Origin: Chara braunii
Lineage: Eukaryota; Streptophyta; Charophyceae; Charales; Characeae
Length of the DNA stretch: 64,000 nt
Direction: 5' to 3'
Assembly: GCA_003427395.1 (NCBI GenBank)
Contig: BFEA01000232.1
Coordinates: 1,144,133 to 1,208,132 of the forward strand
The notes under the pieces were generated by a model. The model saw only the letters and a list, made by a program, of their open reading frames with translations, did not search any database and was not told the DNA's origin. Each line of letters opens with the position of its first letter. Position 1 is the stretch's first letter. A program made the position numbers and the translations under genes. Below, in pieces: positions 44,381 to 56,066 of the stretch.

Positions 44381-45800
44381 GTCTAAGTTGTGCAGTTCAA
44401 TCTTCCTTCACTTGGTGATGTGCCGGTTCTTCCTAGTTGCTTCCCTAGCTTCACACATGTGTATGCTATAGTTTAAGTTGTACGGTTAAGTTCTTTCGTC
44501 ACTTGGTGATGTGTTGGTTCTTCCTAGTTGCTTCCATAGCTTCAAACATGTGCATTCTCTACTCTAAGTTGTGCAGTTCACTCCTTCCTTCACTTGGTGA
44601 TGTGCCGATTCTTCCTAGTTGTTTGCATAGCTTCACATATGTGCATGCTCTAGTCTAAGTTGTGCAGTTCAATTCTTCCTTCAGTTGCTGATGTGTCGGT
44701 TCTTCCTGGTTGCTTTCATAATTTCCCACATGTGCATGCTCTAGTTTAGGTTGTGTATTTCAGTTCTTCCTTCACTTCGTGATGTACCGGTTCTTCCTAC
44801 TTGCTTCCATAGCTTCACACATGTATGTGCATGCTCTAGTGTAAGTTGTGCATTTCAGTTATTCCTTCACTTGGTGATGTGTCGATTCTTCCTAATTGCT
44901 TCCATAGCTTCAGACATATGCATGCTCTAGTCTGATTTGTGCAGTTCAGTTTGTCCTTCACTTGGTGATGTGTCGGTTATTCCTACTTGCTTCCCTGGCT
45001 TCACACATGTGTAAGCTCTAGTCAAGTTTTGCAGGTCAGTTCTTATTCACTTGGTGATGTGTCGGTTCTTTCTTGTTGCTTCCATAGCTTCACACATGTG
45101 CATGCTCTAGTCTAAGTTGTGTAGTTCAGTATTTCCTTCACTTGGTGATATGCGGTTCTTCCTAGTTGCTTCCATAGCTTCACACATGTGCATGCTGTAG
45201 TCTAAGTTATGCAGTTCAGTTCTTACTTCACTAGGTGATGTGCCGATTCTTCCTAGTTGCTTCCATAAGTTCACACATGTTCATCCTCTAGTCTAAGTTG
45301 TGCAATCGAGTTATTCCTTCTCTTGGTTATGTATCGGTTCTTCCTAGTTGTGTTCATAGCTTCACACATGTTCATCCTCTAGTCTAAGTTGTGCAATCGA
45401 GTTATTCCTTCACTTGGTTATGTACCGGTTCTTCGTAGTTGTGTCCATAGCTTCACACATGTGCATGCTCTAGTCTAAGTTGTGCAGTTCAGTTCTTCCT
45501 TCACTTGGTGATGTGTCGGTTCTTTCTAGTGGCTTCCCTAGCTTCACGCATGTGTATGCTGTAGTCTAAGTTATGTGGTTCAGTTCTTTCTTCACTTGGT
45601 GATGTGCCGGTTCTTCCTAACTGTTTCCCTAGCTTCACACATGGGTATGCTCTAGTCTAAGTTGTGCAGTTCAGTTCTTCCTTCACTTGGTGATGTGCTG
45701 GTTTTTTCTAGTTGTTTCCATAGCTTCATACATGTGCATGCTCTAGTCTGACTTGTGCAATTGAGTTCTTCGTTCACTTGTTGATGTGTCAGTTCAAATC
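44381..45800 (+). repeat. 91-bp satellite, subfamily B, array 2
   Basis: About 15-16 units of subfamily B. A local exact duplication (TTCATCCTCTAGTCTAAGTT, 45284 and 45371) shows recent unequal exchange. Confidence 0.95.
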
Positions 45801-46475
45801 ATAAACGGGGGACCTCTATGTGTCTGATTTTCGATTCAACGGGGGTTTGCGGTGGAAAGGTTCAACGACCGTTGAACCCCCGTTACAACGCCACGCTATA
45901 CCGCGTTAAAATGTGGTACAATGCGGCCCGTAAAAAAAAAATCCGTAGACAAAAAATAATCAAAAAAAAAAATTAAAAAAATGGGGGTGTAGATTTTTTT
46001 GCGCTCTACATCCCCTTTTTTTTTTTTAGTTTTTTATTAAAAAAAAAAGTTAAAACTAAAAAAAAAATTATGGGCGTATAGGGTTTTTAAAACACCACAC
46101 GCCCATTTTTTTTTTTTTTTCATCTTGTGAACAAAATAAGAAAAAATAAAAAATCAATTCGAGCGCCCATTTTTTCTTTTTTAAACGGGATTCAACAGGG
46201 ATTCAACGGGGATTCAACGGCATTCAACTGGATTCAACGGGGATTTAACGGGATTCAACGGGATTCAACGGGATTCAACGGGATTCAACAGGATGGCAGT
46301 TTTTTTTTGCTCCAGGCGCGTCGAGACGTGTTCGCAGCCCAATGTGCCCTCCCCGTTGAACAGTATTCAACGGGGATGGCCCATTGTAGTATTCATCGGG
46401 GCCCCGGGGGCTATTCAAAGGGTACAATGGCGTTGAAACTTTTCCATTGCACGTTGAATAGACACACAGGCCGGT
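45801..46475 (+). repeat. Insertion between satellite B and Block T: A/T tracts and GGGATTCAAC repeats
   Basis: This segment is absent at the equivalent junction at 33.05 kb. It contains paired arms (AACGGGGGTT and AACCCCCGTT, 45838-45890), hairpins around long A/T runs (TGTAGA/TCTACA near 45985-46010; ATGGGCGT/ACGCCCAT at 46069-46107), and a 10-11-bp tandem repeat GGGATTCAAC at 46188-46292. Likely a small foldback or MITE-like insertion. No gene. Confidence 0.6.
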
Positions 46476-46479
46476 AGGT

Positions 46480-46512
46480 CAAGTAAGGGTAAGGCTTGAT
46501 TAGGATTAGGGT

Positions 46513-46573
<61 letters not shown>

Positions 46574-47775
46574 GTTACTCTATTTCGTCCTCTGACCTTC
46601 GTTCCTCTACCTCTCCTATAATCCAAGTCTAAACCTTTTTCCCTTCCCGCTTGGCATACAACTAACCTCTCCCCTCTCACTTGTTACATTGTCAAGGGGC
46701 GAACGGTGAAAGGAAGTTAACCTCACTTGGTGGAGAAAGAGGGCAAGGGAAGGACTGTCAGTCCCTTGTGCCGCCAAGAAGGAAAAGGGAGAGAATATTT
46801 GAGAGCTTTGAGCGCAAAAACGGTGGGAAATTGGAAATCGGAATAATCCAAAGGGGACTAGAGGAAGAGATTATTGACTAAGAGAAGAGGTCAGTTGACT
46901 CAACCAGAACCCGGACTACATGAGTATGAGAAGAGGATGGATTGGCTGAGCATGGTAAAAGGAACGGGAAGTAAGCCAAGAACAAAGAAAAAAAAAAAGA
47001 GGTGCGTGGGAAGGGCTACGTGTTGACCCCAATGGGGGATTGTATCGGACTTTGCTTTGTGTTGATTGTGCAGGTGAGTAACTTTGGGGTGATCTTGAGC
47101 AGCATGTGGGTCAGGGATGTGCCGACGAAGGAAAGAGGAATGAATTATCAAAAGGCTATGGGCCTTATGTAAACTCTATTTGTGAATGAATCCTTGATGT
47201 TTGAAGCCTTGAGTGTGGGTCGGGCGGGGAACGAAGTCTTGATTGATGGAAACGTGAAGTAGCTTTGTATGCGGGTGAAGGCCCTGGAAAGAATAAGGGG
47301 GCAGACACCAATGACGATGGATGTTATGATTGGAGCATGAAGGAGTGTAGGGGCGAAAGGGGAAGATGACACCGCCGCGCCCCGATGATGCTACATGACT
47401 GTTGCTTTAGGGAAATGGTGCGTGGTCTAAGAATCACACTTAGCCTACACACGAAAGAAGAGAAGATCTCAAAGAACCCCTAAAGTGCATGAGTACTGGA
47501 AGGAACAATTGTCTGCGAACAGAACTGAGAATCAAAAAAATTATGCTTGCGAGAAGTTCAGTGAGACTACCACCCGACGTGAGGGTTGAGCTACATCCCC
47601 AATGTCAAAGCTCTCTCGCTCGATGGCCCACCCTCATCCATCTGAAAGCACTAGGTGGGGGTGGCCCCGTGACGAACGGTCCGCGCCCTGAGCATGAGCG
47701 TGGGCAGGCCGAGCCAACTGGGACCCGCAGTGGGGTCGACACATGCTCGAAAGTCTAACAGGGTTAGGCCCTACA
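46480..47775 (+). mobile_element. Block T, copy 2
   Basis: Colinear with 33050-34447; (TC)n at about 46513-46570; ends GGGTTAGGCCCTACA at 47775, directly abutting the left edge of Block B. Confidence 0.65.
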
Positions 47776-48249
47776 ACGCTCATTTTGCCTTTTCTCATTT
47801 CGTCGGAGAGATGTTGTCGGACACACAACCCGAATTTTCTTTGTTGTCAACACCAGCGGCCGTCATCCGCGGTGATTTACCCCATTGATATCTACAGCAC
47901 CTTAGAAAACCTCATCGGCATCGCCGCAACCCTTATCAAAACCAGTACACACAGGCAGTGCACATAACCTCACCGCGCACGCCAAGACCCGCTTGCATCT
48001 TCCAGCACCGTTTGTGATGCGCGTAGCTCGTTCAGCGCAGACTTTTCGCCGCCAAAGTCAACACGTCCCGCTACTGCCACAACACTTTGCGCAGGAATCT
48101 TTCGGGTATGCATTTCCCGCCCTTCAGACAAGATCTTAATAGTGGTGAGTGTCAAGGGAAACAGGGATCATGAATGGGAAAAAAAAATTGGACGAAAAAC
48201 GCAACATTCACTCAAGTGATGGGTTTTGGTTGCGCATGTGAACACCAAC

Positions 48250-48758
48250 GTGGGTGTGTGCGTGTGTGTTGGTGCATATGTGTGTGTTTATGTGTGCGTG
48301 TGTGTGTGTGAAAGTTAGATATGAGTGTATTTGATTGTTTGTTCGTTTTCGTGCTTTTGTATGTGTGTGCACACGCGTGCGAGTTTGTAAATCATGCAAC
48401 CCTGTGTTTAATGGCCGTAACGAACCAGAAGCTCGATCATCGGTCAGTTTCATAATTCGGTTATGTCGGCAACTTGTTTTCGCAATAAAAAAAACGCATT
48501 GAGCAACGAATCACTCATCCAATGAAACACTCGATCAATGAACAAATCGTTCCCGATTTGTTGGTCGATTGACTAATCATCGGTTGAACGAAGAAAGATC
48601 TGACGATGGAGTCGACAGACGCTCGCGCAACCTTCTAGTCAACAATTCAATCTTTTGTGCTTGGTGGCGTGTGTGAGCGCCCACGTCCATGTTTGTGTTT
48701 GTGCGACATTGGACCCAATCAACTACTCAATCGCTGAATGAAACGGAACCAATATGGT

Positions 48759-48804
<46 letters not shown>

Positions 48805-48980
48805 TGTGTGTGTGTGCACGCATATATCCGCGTATTTGTTCATACGTCTAACGTTTGAACAATCGGACGATCCTCGAGACGGTCTGCCCATCCAATGAGA
48901 GATGGTTAACGGTTGCATATATTTTCAGGTCTTCTTTCCAAGCAGTTCAGCCACTTTAGGTTACTACACCACTTTCAGAT
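48250..48980 (+). repeat. GT microsatellites and foldback module of Block B leader
   Basis: (GT)n-rich at 48250-48320 and 48763-48816. A hairpin at 48531-48572 pairs TCGATCAATGAACAAATCG with CGATTTGTTGGTCGATTGA at 15 of 19 positions. Confidence 0.8.
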
Positions 48981-49079
48981 TGTGTGTGGATCTATACATG
49001 GGGTTGTATAAAACCGCCTTCAGGTAGTTCAGCCACTTCAGGTTGATACACCACTTTTAGATTGCCTACAGATCCATTG

Positions 49080-49640
49080 CAAATGGTTGGATGGGGGTAC
49101 TTGAAACCCCTTTCAAAAGCTTCACCCACTTCAGCAGTTTCAAGTCCCCACCTGAAATTCTTGAAATGACCTGAAGTGGCTGAAGCTTCTGAAAGGGGTT
49201 TCGGGTACCCCCATCCAACCATTTGGATGGGGGTACCTGAAACCCCTTTCAGAAGCTTCAACCACTTCAGNCTGAAGTGGCTGAAGCTTCTGAAAGGGGT
49301 TTCGGGTACCCCCATCCAACCATTTGGATGGGGGTACCTGAAACCCCTTTCAGAAGCTTCAACCACTTCAGCGGTTTCAGGTCCCCACCTGAAATTCCTG
49401 AAATGACCTGAAGTGGTTAAAGCTTCTGAAAGGGGTTTCAGGTACCCCCATCCAACCATTTGGATGGGGGTGCCTGAAACCCCATTCCGAAGCTTCAGCT
49501 ACTTCAGCGGTTTCAGGTCCCCACCTGAAATTTCTGAAATGACCTGAAGTGGCTGAAAAAACAGGCAGAAAAAGAAAGAAAAAAAAAAAATTGTCCTGCA
49601 AACCACCCGAAACTTCTGAAATGACCTGAAGTGTCTTCAG
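49080..49640. repeat. Array of 100-bp palindromes
   Basis: Three near-perfect 100-bp palindromes lie at 49171-49270, 49272-49371 and 49408-49507, with a partial one at 49085-49136. Each runs from CTGAAGTGG..GAAGCTTCTGAAAGG through GGTACCCCCATCCAA to its complement CTTCAACCACTTCAG. Between them is a smaller palindrome TTTCAGGTCCCCACCTGAAA. The single N at 49271 lies exactly between palindromes 1 and 2. ORFs across this region are symmetric shadows. Confidence 0.93.
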
Positions 49641-49699
49641 GCTATTTCAGCGGTTTCAGACCACTTCAGAATCTTTCACTCTGAACTTTCAAGTGGTCG

Positions 49700-50630
49700 T
49701 TAACCGCAAGTGCATCCAATCAATCAGTCGATGGATCAATCGATCGTTCGCGATTTGTCGATTGATCGACTGATTGATTGTCGTTCATGTTGTCAGGTGC
49801 ATGCGCACGTGTGCGTTCATTTTCGACTGCACTTGTCGATTTGATCAGCTATTCGATAAACCTATCATTCCCTTCATTCAGTACGATCAACAAAACATCT
49901 GTGGAACTGACCAATTGATCAATCGATAGACCATACCGAGCAACCAAACAAACGGACAGTCAGTCCGATGTTTCATGGGGGCGATCCTTGAGTTGATCGT
50001 TCGACATGCCATTGTCGCAAGCAAGAGATCGATCCATTAGCGGTTTCCCGTCCCATCAAGCAGTCAATTGATAAACAGATAATTCCCGATCTGTTGATTT
50101 ATCGACTGATTGATTGTCACTCATGTTGGCAGACGTGTGCGAGAGTGTTTGTTCATGTACGTGTTCGTGTTTGTGTATGTGTGTTTGTGCGCGTGCGCGT
50201 GTCTGCAAAAACATGCGCACGTCTGTAGATACTATTGAACCAAATGTTTGATCCTCAAGTCGAATTGATCGACAAATTGCTGCTGGAAACAAGTGATCGA
50301 TCAATCAATGGATCGCCCATCTGTCGATTGACCGACTGTTTGATCGACTATTTAATCGGCTATTTGATTGATCGATCTGTTGATTGATCGACTGTTGATT
50401 GATCGATTATTTGATCGCCCTCTGTTGATTGATCGACTGTTTGATCGCCCTATCTCTGGCCATCTGTTGATTAATCGACTGTTTGATCGACTGCTTGATT
50501 GACCGATATGTTGATTGATCGACTGTTCAATCGATTGTTTGATCGACTGTTTGATTGACCGATCTGTTGATTGATCAGTTGTTTGATCAGTTGTTTGATC
50601 GTCGAGCTATCCGTTGATTGATCGAGTAAT
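49700..50630. repeat. GATCGATTGATTG-rich repeats with foldback modules
   Basis: Hairpins at 49717-49780 (CAATCAATCAGTCGAT with ATCGACTGATTGATTG) and 50061-50108 (CAGTCAATTGATAAACAGAT with its imperfect complement) resemble those at 48531 and in Block A at 13.94-14.19 kb. 50320-50630 is a degenerate repeat of TGATTGATCGACTGTTTGATC. No gene. Confidence 0.85.
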
Positions 50631-50936
50631 GGATGCTGGCAAAGACCTGTCGCCTAAACTGAGTGAATGGACTTATTGACGTAAACTCTAACAGTCGTTC
50701 ATCACAGAGGCCGTTTGTGTTCATGTGTTCGTGTGCCCGCGCGTAGCGAAGAGAGGAATGATAGGAGGGGTCAAGCAATTTCTCACAGGATCATCTATGT
50801 GGAAGTCATTTTGTGACAGACCGATGGTCAACATTGGCCATCGGCCCACGACGAACCTTGTTGATCAACGAACCCAGGGCTGTCACAATTCATCGGGTTC
50901 TCTCTTTCTCTCTCTGTATATATATACATATATATA

Positions 50937-50937
<1 letters not shown>

Positions 50938-51012
<75 letters not shown>
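50938..51012 (+). repeat. (CT)n microsatellite
   Basis: About 36 CT units preceded by TATATATACATATATATACA and followed by C9. Confidence 0.97.
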
Positions 51013-51014
<2 letters not shown>

Positions 51015-51076
51015 CCCCCCCTGGTGATATTCCGGACAAAAACACTTCAGCAATTATCCATTTTCGCCAATATTCG

Positions 51077-52527
51077 AAGTTCGGACGCCAGCTAGCTTTG
51101 TGTTTTCACCTATCCTCCGATGTGACTGGGGTCTTCCTGGTGCTGCGTGGAAAGGGAAAAGAGTACAAGTTCGTCGACATCTGAACTTCACGAATTGTCC
51201 AAACGGGGGGAAATAATGAGTTTGTCGGCATCCGAACTTCAGACGTTGGACAGATCTGCTGTCGAACTTCACATATCATGAAGAAGGACAACAAAAGAAG
51301 TTCGGATATCGGCTGACTTGGCGATATTCCTGGCAAACACACTTCAGCAGTTCTTCTTTCTCACTAATATTTGAAGTTCGGATGTCTGTAAACTTCCTAT
51401 TTTCACCTATCCTCCGCTATGACGAGGGTCTTCCAGTTGCGCGTGGAATGGGAGAGTTGCACAAGTTTGCGGGCATCCAAACTTCATGTATTGTCCAAAC
51501 GGGGGGACCAAAGAAGCTCGGCCGCATCCGAACTTCAAACAGTGGCCAAATCAGCTGCCAAACTTCACATATTGGCAAAGGAGGACAACAAAAGAAGTTC
51601 GCATCCCTGTGGACTTGCAAACATACTTCAGCAGTTGTCCATTCTCGCTAACATATGAAGTTCGGATGCCAACAAACTTCGTGTTTTCACCTGTCCTCCG
51701 TTGTGGCTGAGGTCTTTCTGGTGCCGCGGGGAATAGGAGAACATCGTAAGTTCACTGAATGGATTCGTCAACATCCGAACTTCAAACGTTGGCCAAATCT
51801 GCTGTTGAACTTAACATATCGCGAACAAGGACAACAGAAGAAGTTCGGATGCCGGTGGACTTGGCGGTATTCCGGGCAAACATACTACAACAGTTGTCCT
51901 TTCTCGCCAATATTTGAAGTTTGGATGCCAGCGGACTTCGTGTTTTCACCTATCCTCCACTGTGTCTGGGTTTTTTTTGGTGCCGTGTGGAATGGGAGAA
52001 CATTGCAAGTTCGCCAGCATCCGAACTTCACGTATTGTCCAAACGGGGGACTGCACCTACTAGGCGGCAGCCAAACTTGAAATAGTGGCTAAATCCGCTG
52101 CCGCACTTCACATATTGACGAAGGAGGATAACAAAAGAAGTTTGAATGTCAGCGGACTTGGCGATTTTCCGAGCAAACATACTTTAGCACTTGAAGTTCA
52201 GACGTGAGCGAACTTCGTGTTATCACCCACACTCCGCTGTCACTGGGGCCTTCCTGTTACCTCATTGGATGGTAGAATAATAGAAGTTTGCCGGCATCCA
52301 AACTTCACGTAGTGGCGTCAGAACTTCGAATGGTGGCCAAGTCTTCTGCCCAACTTCGCATATTGGTGAAGAAGAAGGTCGAGTGCTAGAGACCGGAAAA
52401 GGATGATTGGGGTTTCGGAGTAGTTTTTGGTTTTGAGAAAGATGGGAGTGTTGTTGGTACCTACAGTGAGCCGCATGTCACGGAGATCCGTTCCCTCGAC
52501 AATCGAAGTTCGCCAGGATCCGAACTT
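51077..52527. repeat. 22-bp quasi-palindrome cluster IV in a 260-300-bp tandem array (Block B)
   Basis: Motif starts: 51077, 51167, 51218, 51298, 51374, 51463, 51514, 51595, 51658, 51761, 51841, 51917, 52007, 52138, 52194, 52284 and 52506. The underlying unit repeats at 51077, 51374, 51658, 51917 and 52194. It shares TTTTCACCTATCCTCCGCT, GGGTCTTCC.GGTGC.GCGTGG and TATTGTCCAAACGGGGG. It is the Block B counterpart of the 308-bp array at 14.9-16.2 kb. Confidence 0.9.
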
Positions 52528-52980
52528 CGAACAATGCGGGCAAGGTCATGTGGTTCATTGTCGATGTCGAGACCCATTCCTTCGTCGCAGAACACGGGAG
52601 ACAACTCCAAGTTAGTTCCGAAAACCCGGGGACTTGGAGTTCCCTCCCGTGTTCTGCAAAGATTATAGCCCTGTCGCCCCCACAAGGAGTCGTTGGATGA
52701 GGGGTGCGCCCTGGGCGAGGATTGTTCGCAGTAGGGTGTTAAAGGGCCTTCGTGTGCAAAGTTCCCTGTGATCCGGACCACACAAACATGGTGCGCATGT
52801 TTTGCTCTGACAATGATAAAATGATAGTGTCGTGTGCGGTTCTCGATTCACTGCCACGGTTGTGACGTCTTGGCAGGGCCTGCGTTATGGTTTGTCGGCG
52901 AGGGAACTGTTGCTGTTGAGATTTACCTGATCCTGACCGTGTGGTGGGTTGCTTCATTAGTGTTGTCCTTTGCAGAAACG
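52528..52980 (+). other. Leader between motif array and Block B gene
   Basis: Contains an inverted pair around GAACACGGGAGACAACTCCAA (52590-52612) and TTGGAGTTCCCTCCCGTGTTC (52635-52655). No ORF with recognised motifs. Confidence 0.5.
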
Positions 52981-53800
52981 ATGTCTTGTTCAAGGGGTGA
53001 GGAGCAGCCTGACGAGACCTCCGGGAGGGGGTAAGGGAAAGATTTCATAGGACGGTCGTCTACGACCACGAAATCATGGTCGAACCACACGCAGACCAAA
53101 TGGTTCGTCGATTGGTGCTGAGGGGATGCTTCCAACCCCATTGCGCAACCATGTGGTCTTGTCATCTTCATCGAAGACAAGAAGCGACACAGAGTGCTTG
53201 AGGTCATCGTGTGGTGGGAGGACGCGAAGGGGGAACGTCGACAATTCTATATGAAAATTGTTTACGGTACTAAGGGCAACGTCAATTGCCAATTCGAAGG
53301 GAGCAATGCTGAGAATGGATTTGTTTGAGGGTTTTGAAGCGGGTACTGCTAACAGCCTATTCTACCGCGAGCTTGCCCATGAAGGCGGTTTTGTTTTGGC
53401 TCGGAAGTTTTTTTACTTGTTGGAGAAACATAGCGTCGACCTCGACGTCCCCTGCGATGTTGGCCCCCGTCAACAGTTATCGCTGCCCTTGCAACTGTAT
53501 TGCGGTTGCAAATTCAACAGGGCTCCAATGGAAGGGGGTGACTTGGGGATCTGGTTCGGCTTCTCAGCTGCAACGGGGCGAGAGTCGTGGTCGCTTTGAC
53601 GACAATGATGATAACACGTCGGTGTAGACGACGACTTTGCCATCAACGCGAAGAGACCGGTTTGTGCTATCTATTCCTAGGGTCCAACGAGTTGCTCTGG
53701 TTCGAGAGTAGTTAGCGCTGGGTGCAGGCCATGTGGCAGTCGGTTCAAAGGTCAGTGTGGACACTAGCGAGGGCCACGACACGTAGGAGGAATCAGCGGG
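52981..53800 (+). pseudogene. Block B gene, N-terminal region
   Basis: ATG 52981 gives MSCSRGEEQPDETSGRG and then a stop. Further frames read LVIFIEDKKRHRVLEVIVWW and RRQFYMKIVYGTKGNV (53150-53280), then MDLFEGFEAGTANSLFYREL, FVLARKFFYLLEKHSVDLDV and PCDVGPRQQLSLPLQ (53300-53490). The IEDKKRHRVLEVIVWW segment is better preserved here than in Block A. Family not recognised. Confidence 0.6.
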
Positions 53801-54890
53801 CAAGGAGGGAGCGCATGAAACTCAACAAAAGAGAATGGGATATCATCAAGACGAGATGGTCGACTCTTCGAAGAAACCGAAGACCGCAGCCCCCGGAATT
53901 GTAGGGAAGAAACGGAAGGAAACCGGCTGGGTTCTGGACCGCCAGGGTCAAAAACGACCGACTTCGAAAACGAAGCAGCCTGCGTCGCCGCGTCGGGCCC
54001 TTCCACGGAACGGACTCCCATCAACGTCGACGCTGGGTACTTCCTGGAGTACAAAGAAAGTGTTAGGGCAAAGCGGGAGTCCGAGAATAGCCCATCGCAG
54101 ATCTTTGACCTCGGCGACTGGAAGAATTTGTACAACCAGCGGTCCATGGATCCCGTCCTCGTAGAAGGCATCAAGGAGGGGATGCAGTTAGCGTACACGA
54201 ATAGCGAGCAGATGTACGAGATGCCTACCCTGAAGCTGGCGCCACTGGGGCTGCAAAAACCGATTCCCGGGGACAAGGTCGAACGTATGAAGCCGGAGGA
54301 CTGGAAGCACGATCTGGCAGGCCAATACTACTATAGCGAAAAAGTACAACTTCGAGCGGTGGCCGACCATATGGTTTACTTTTCGGACGCCGACTTTGAA
54401 GGGTACTTCCTTGTCAGTTCGTAGGACAATGAGGAGGATCTCAAGGCGCCTCCGAGACAGTTAAGACTATCGATGAAGGACATTCGCTCACAGTGGTATC
54501 ACGACAAATGCCCTAGAGCTGTTATGGGGAACCCCAGCAGGAAACTGACTCAAGTCCAAAAATTGTGTGAGTTTTGTACAGTGGCGCTCCACAAGACGCC
54601 TTACAACAACTTATGGACTCTAGCAGATCAAACTGGGGCAGGCGTCGCCAAGAAACAGAACACTGCTCTGCGTTCCTTTTTCCCGCTGGCGATGGCGGGA
54701 GACAAGGTCTTGAAACTTTATATGGAATTTTTCAAGAAATGGGAGACAGAGAGACTGCTGGCCCACGATGAAGCGAAGTGGATCGTGAAGAAGAAGAAGG
54801 TCAGAAACGTCAAGTCGGGGTCGCCTACATCGACAACGATAAGTTGGGCAGAAAGGGGGTCGTTTACAACGTCCTTGTCGAGCCACTAAC
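53801..54890 (+). pseudogene. Block B gene, second region
   Basis: Includes INVDAGYFLEYKESVRAKRE (54025-54085), YEMPTLKLAPLGLQKPIPGD, AGQYYYSEKVQLRAVADHMV and FSDADFEGYFLVSS with a stop at 54422, then APPRQLRLSMKDIRSQWYHD, AVMGNPSRKLTQVQKL and TALRSFFPLAMAGDKV. All have counterparts in Block A (18.75-19.55 kb). This copy has fewer stops than A in this interval. Confidence 0.6.
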
Positions 54891-56066
54891 AAACAAAGGA
54901 AAAAAGGAGAAAGAGGAGGGCGATTGGTTCGTGCAAGTTACTGAGTCGGGCACACATTGTTGGAAAACGATGGAATCCCTCAACGATAATAAGAAGTGTC
55001 GTGACCTGAAGAAGATCCTCGCTTGCGAGTTGGTTTGGGTTTATGCCGGCTCCAGTTCGTTGGCAAAGCTAGGGAAGCTCAGCGTGCATGAAATGGTGCA
55101 GTTAGTGAAGTGCGACTGCATGCTGGTGCGGTTATGGAATTACTACCAATTCAACCATGAGAAGATGACAGATTCAGATTGGATCAAGACGTACCCTTTC
55201 CTAAAAGAAAAGTCTGCAATCTTCAAAGAGTTCGACAAGCTTGCGTTGGACGATGATTCGCGGGATGACAGCAAAATAAATGTTTATGACTCCAGAGTGT
55301 TCAAGGATTGTCCGCCGTACATGGACTGCGATGACGACCGAACGATTGAGGCCACGAAAACGTTGGTCGGCCACAAGAAGTTATCCCTTGACTGGAAGAA
55401 CAAGGTTCACTCCGTGTTGACTGGTTGTAGACCGAAGAGTAGGGAGATCGCACTTGCCGAAGGCATTGTGAACATACTATGGAAAGACATGGGGAGCGTG
55501 ACATCCATTGCACCGTTCCACAACGATCCTTTGGAGGCGGAGACGAGGAGCGCCGAGTTAAAGGGGGCGGTGGCTACCAGAAAGAGCCACACGTTCGTTC
55601 GTGGTGACGCATGTACATCCTCTTCAAGGGTGACGATTTAAGTGAAAACATGTCGGTCGTTCGTGAGGGAAGGCTGCCGATAGGTGTCGCTACGGCGGTG
55701 CGGTTGCCTCCGAGAGTTACCTAGACGGATGTGTCAGAGATTCCCTTCATGCCTTGCGACTGGTCGCTGATCGCGCCTGAAGGACAGGGCAGTGTCTACA
55801 AGGACATGGAGCGCAATCCGACCCAATTGGTTGGTCTTCTTGAATTCATCAGCAAAAAGGGAGAGGGTGTCGTTTTCCTTGGGAAGCCACACGTGCGAAG
55901 CGTGTGGGAACTTTTGAAGGCAGACCGCCATGTCATCGTGCTGGAAGGTAACTCCGAGTTGTTGCAATTCACGTTGCAATTCGTCAAAAGCGGGGTCAAC
56001 TCGGGGGGCCGACAATTACGAGTTTGTGGTCAACAAGGCGAAACGGAATCGCATGTGGGGCAATAA
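54778..56066 (+). pseudogene. Block B gene, methyltransferase-like region with internal deletion
   Basis: A 287-codon open stretch (54778-55641) reads DWFVQVTESGTHCWKTMESL, AGSSSLAKLGKLSVHEMVQL and RPKSREIALAEGIVNILWKD, then SVTSIAPFHNDPLEAETRSA. At about 55600 it jumps from KSHTFV directly to the sequence equivalent to RMYILFKGDD, deleting about 250 bp that in Block A holds the CEPVDFQQW and HWMVVTFVPRRW segments. Downstream, 55731-56010 keeps ERNPTQLVGLLEFISKKGEG, VVFLGKPHVRSVWELLKADR and HVIVLEGNSELLQFTL. Loss of the motif IV equivalent means this copy cannot be catalytic whatever the family. Confidence 0.5.
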
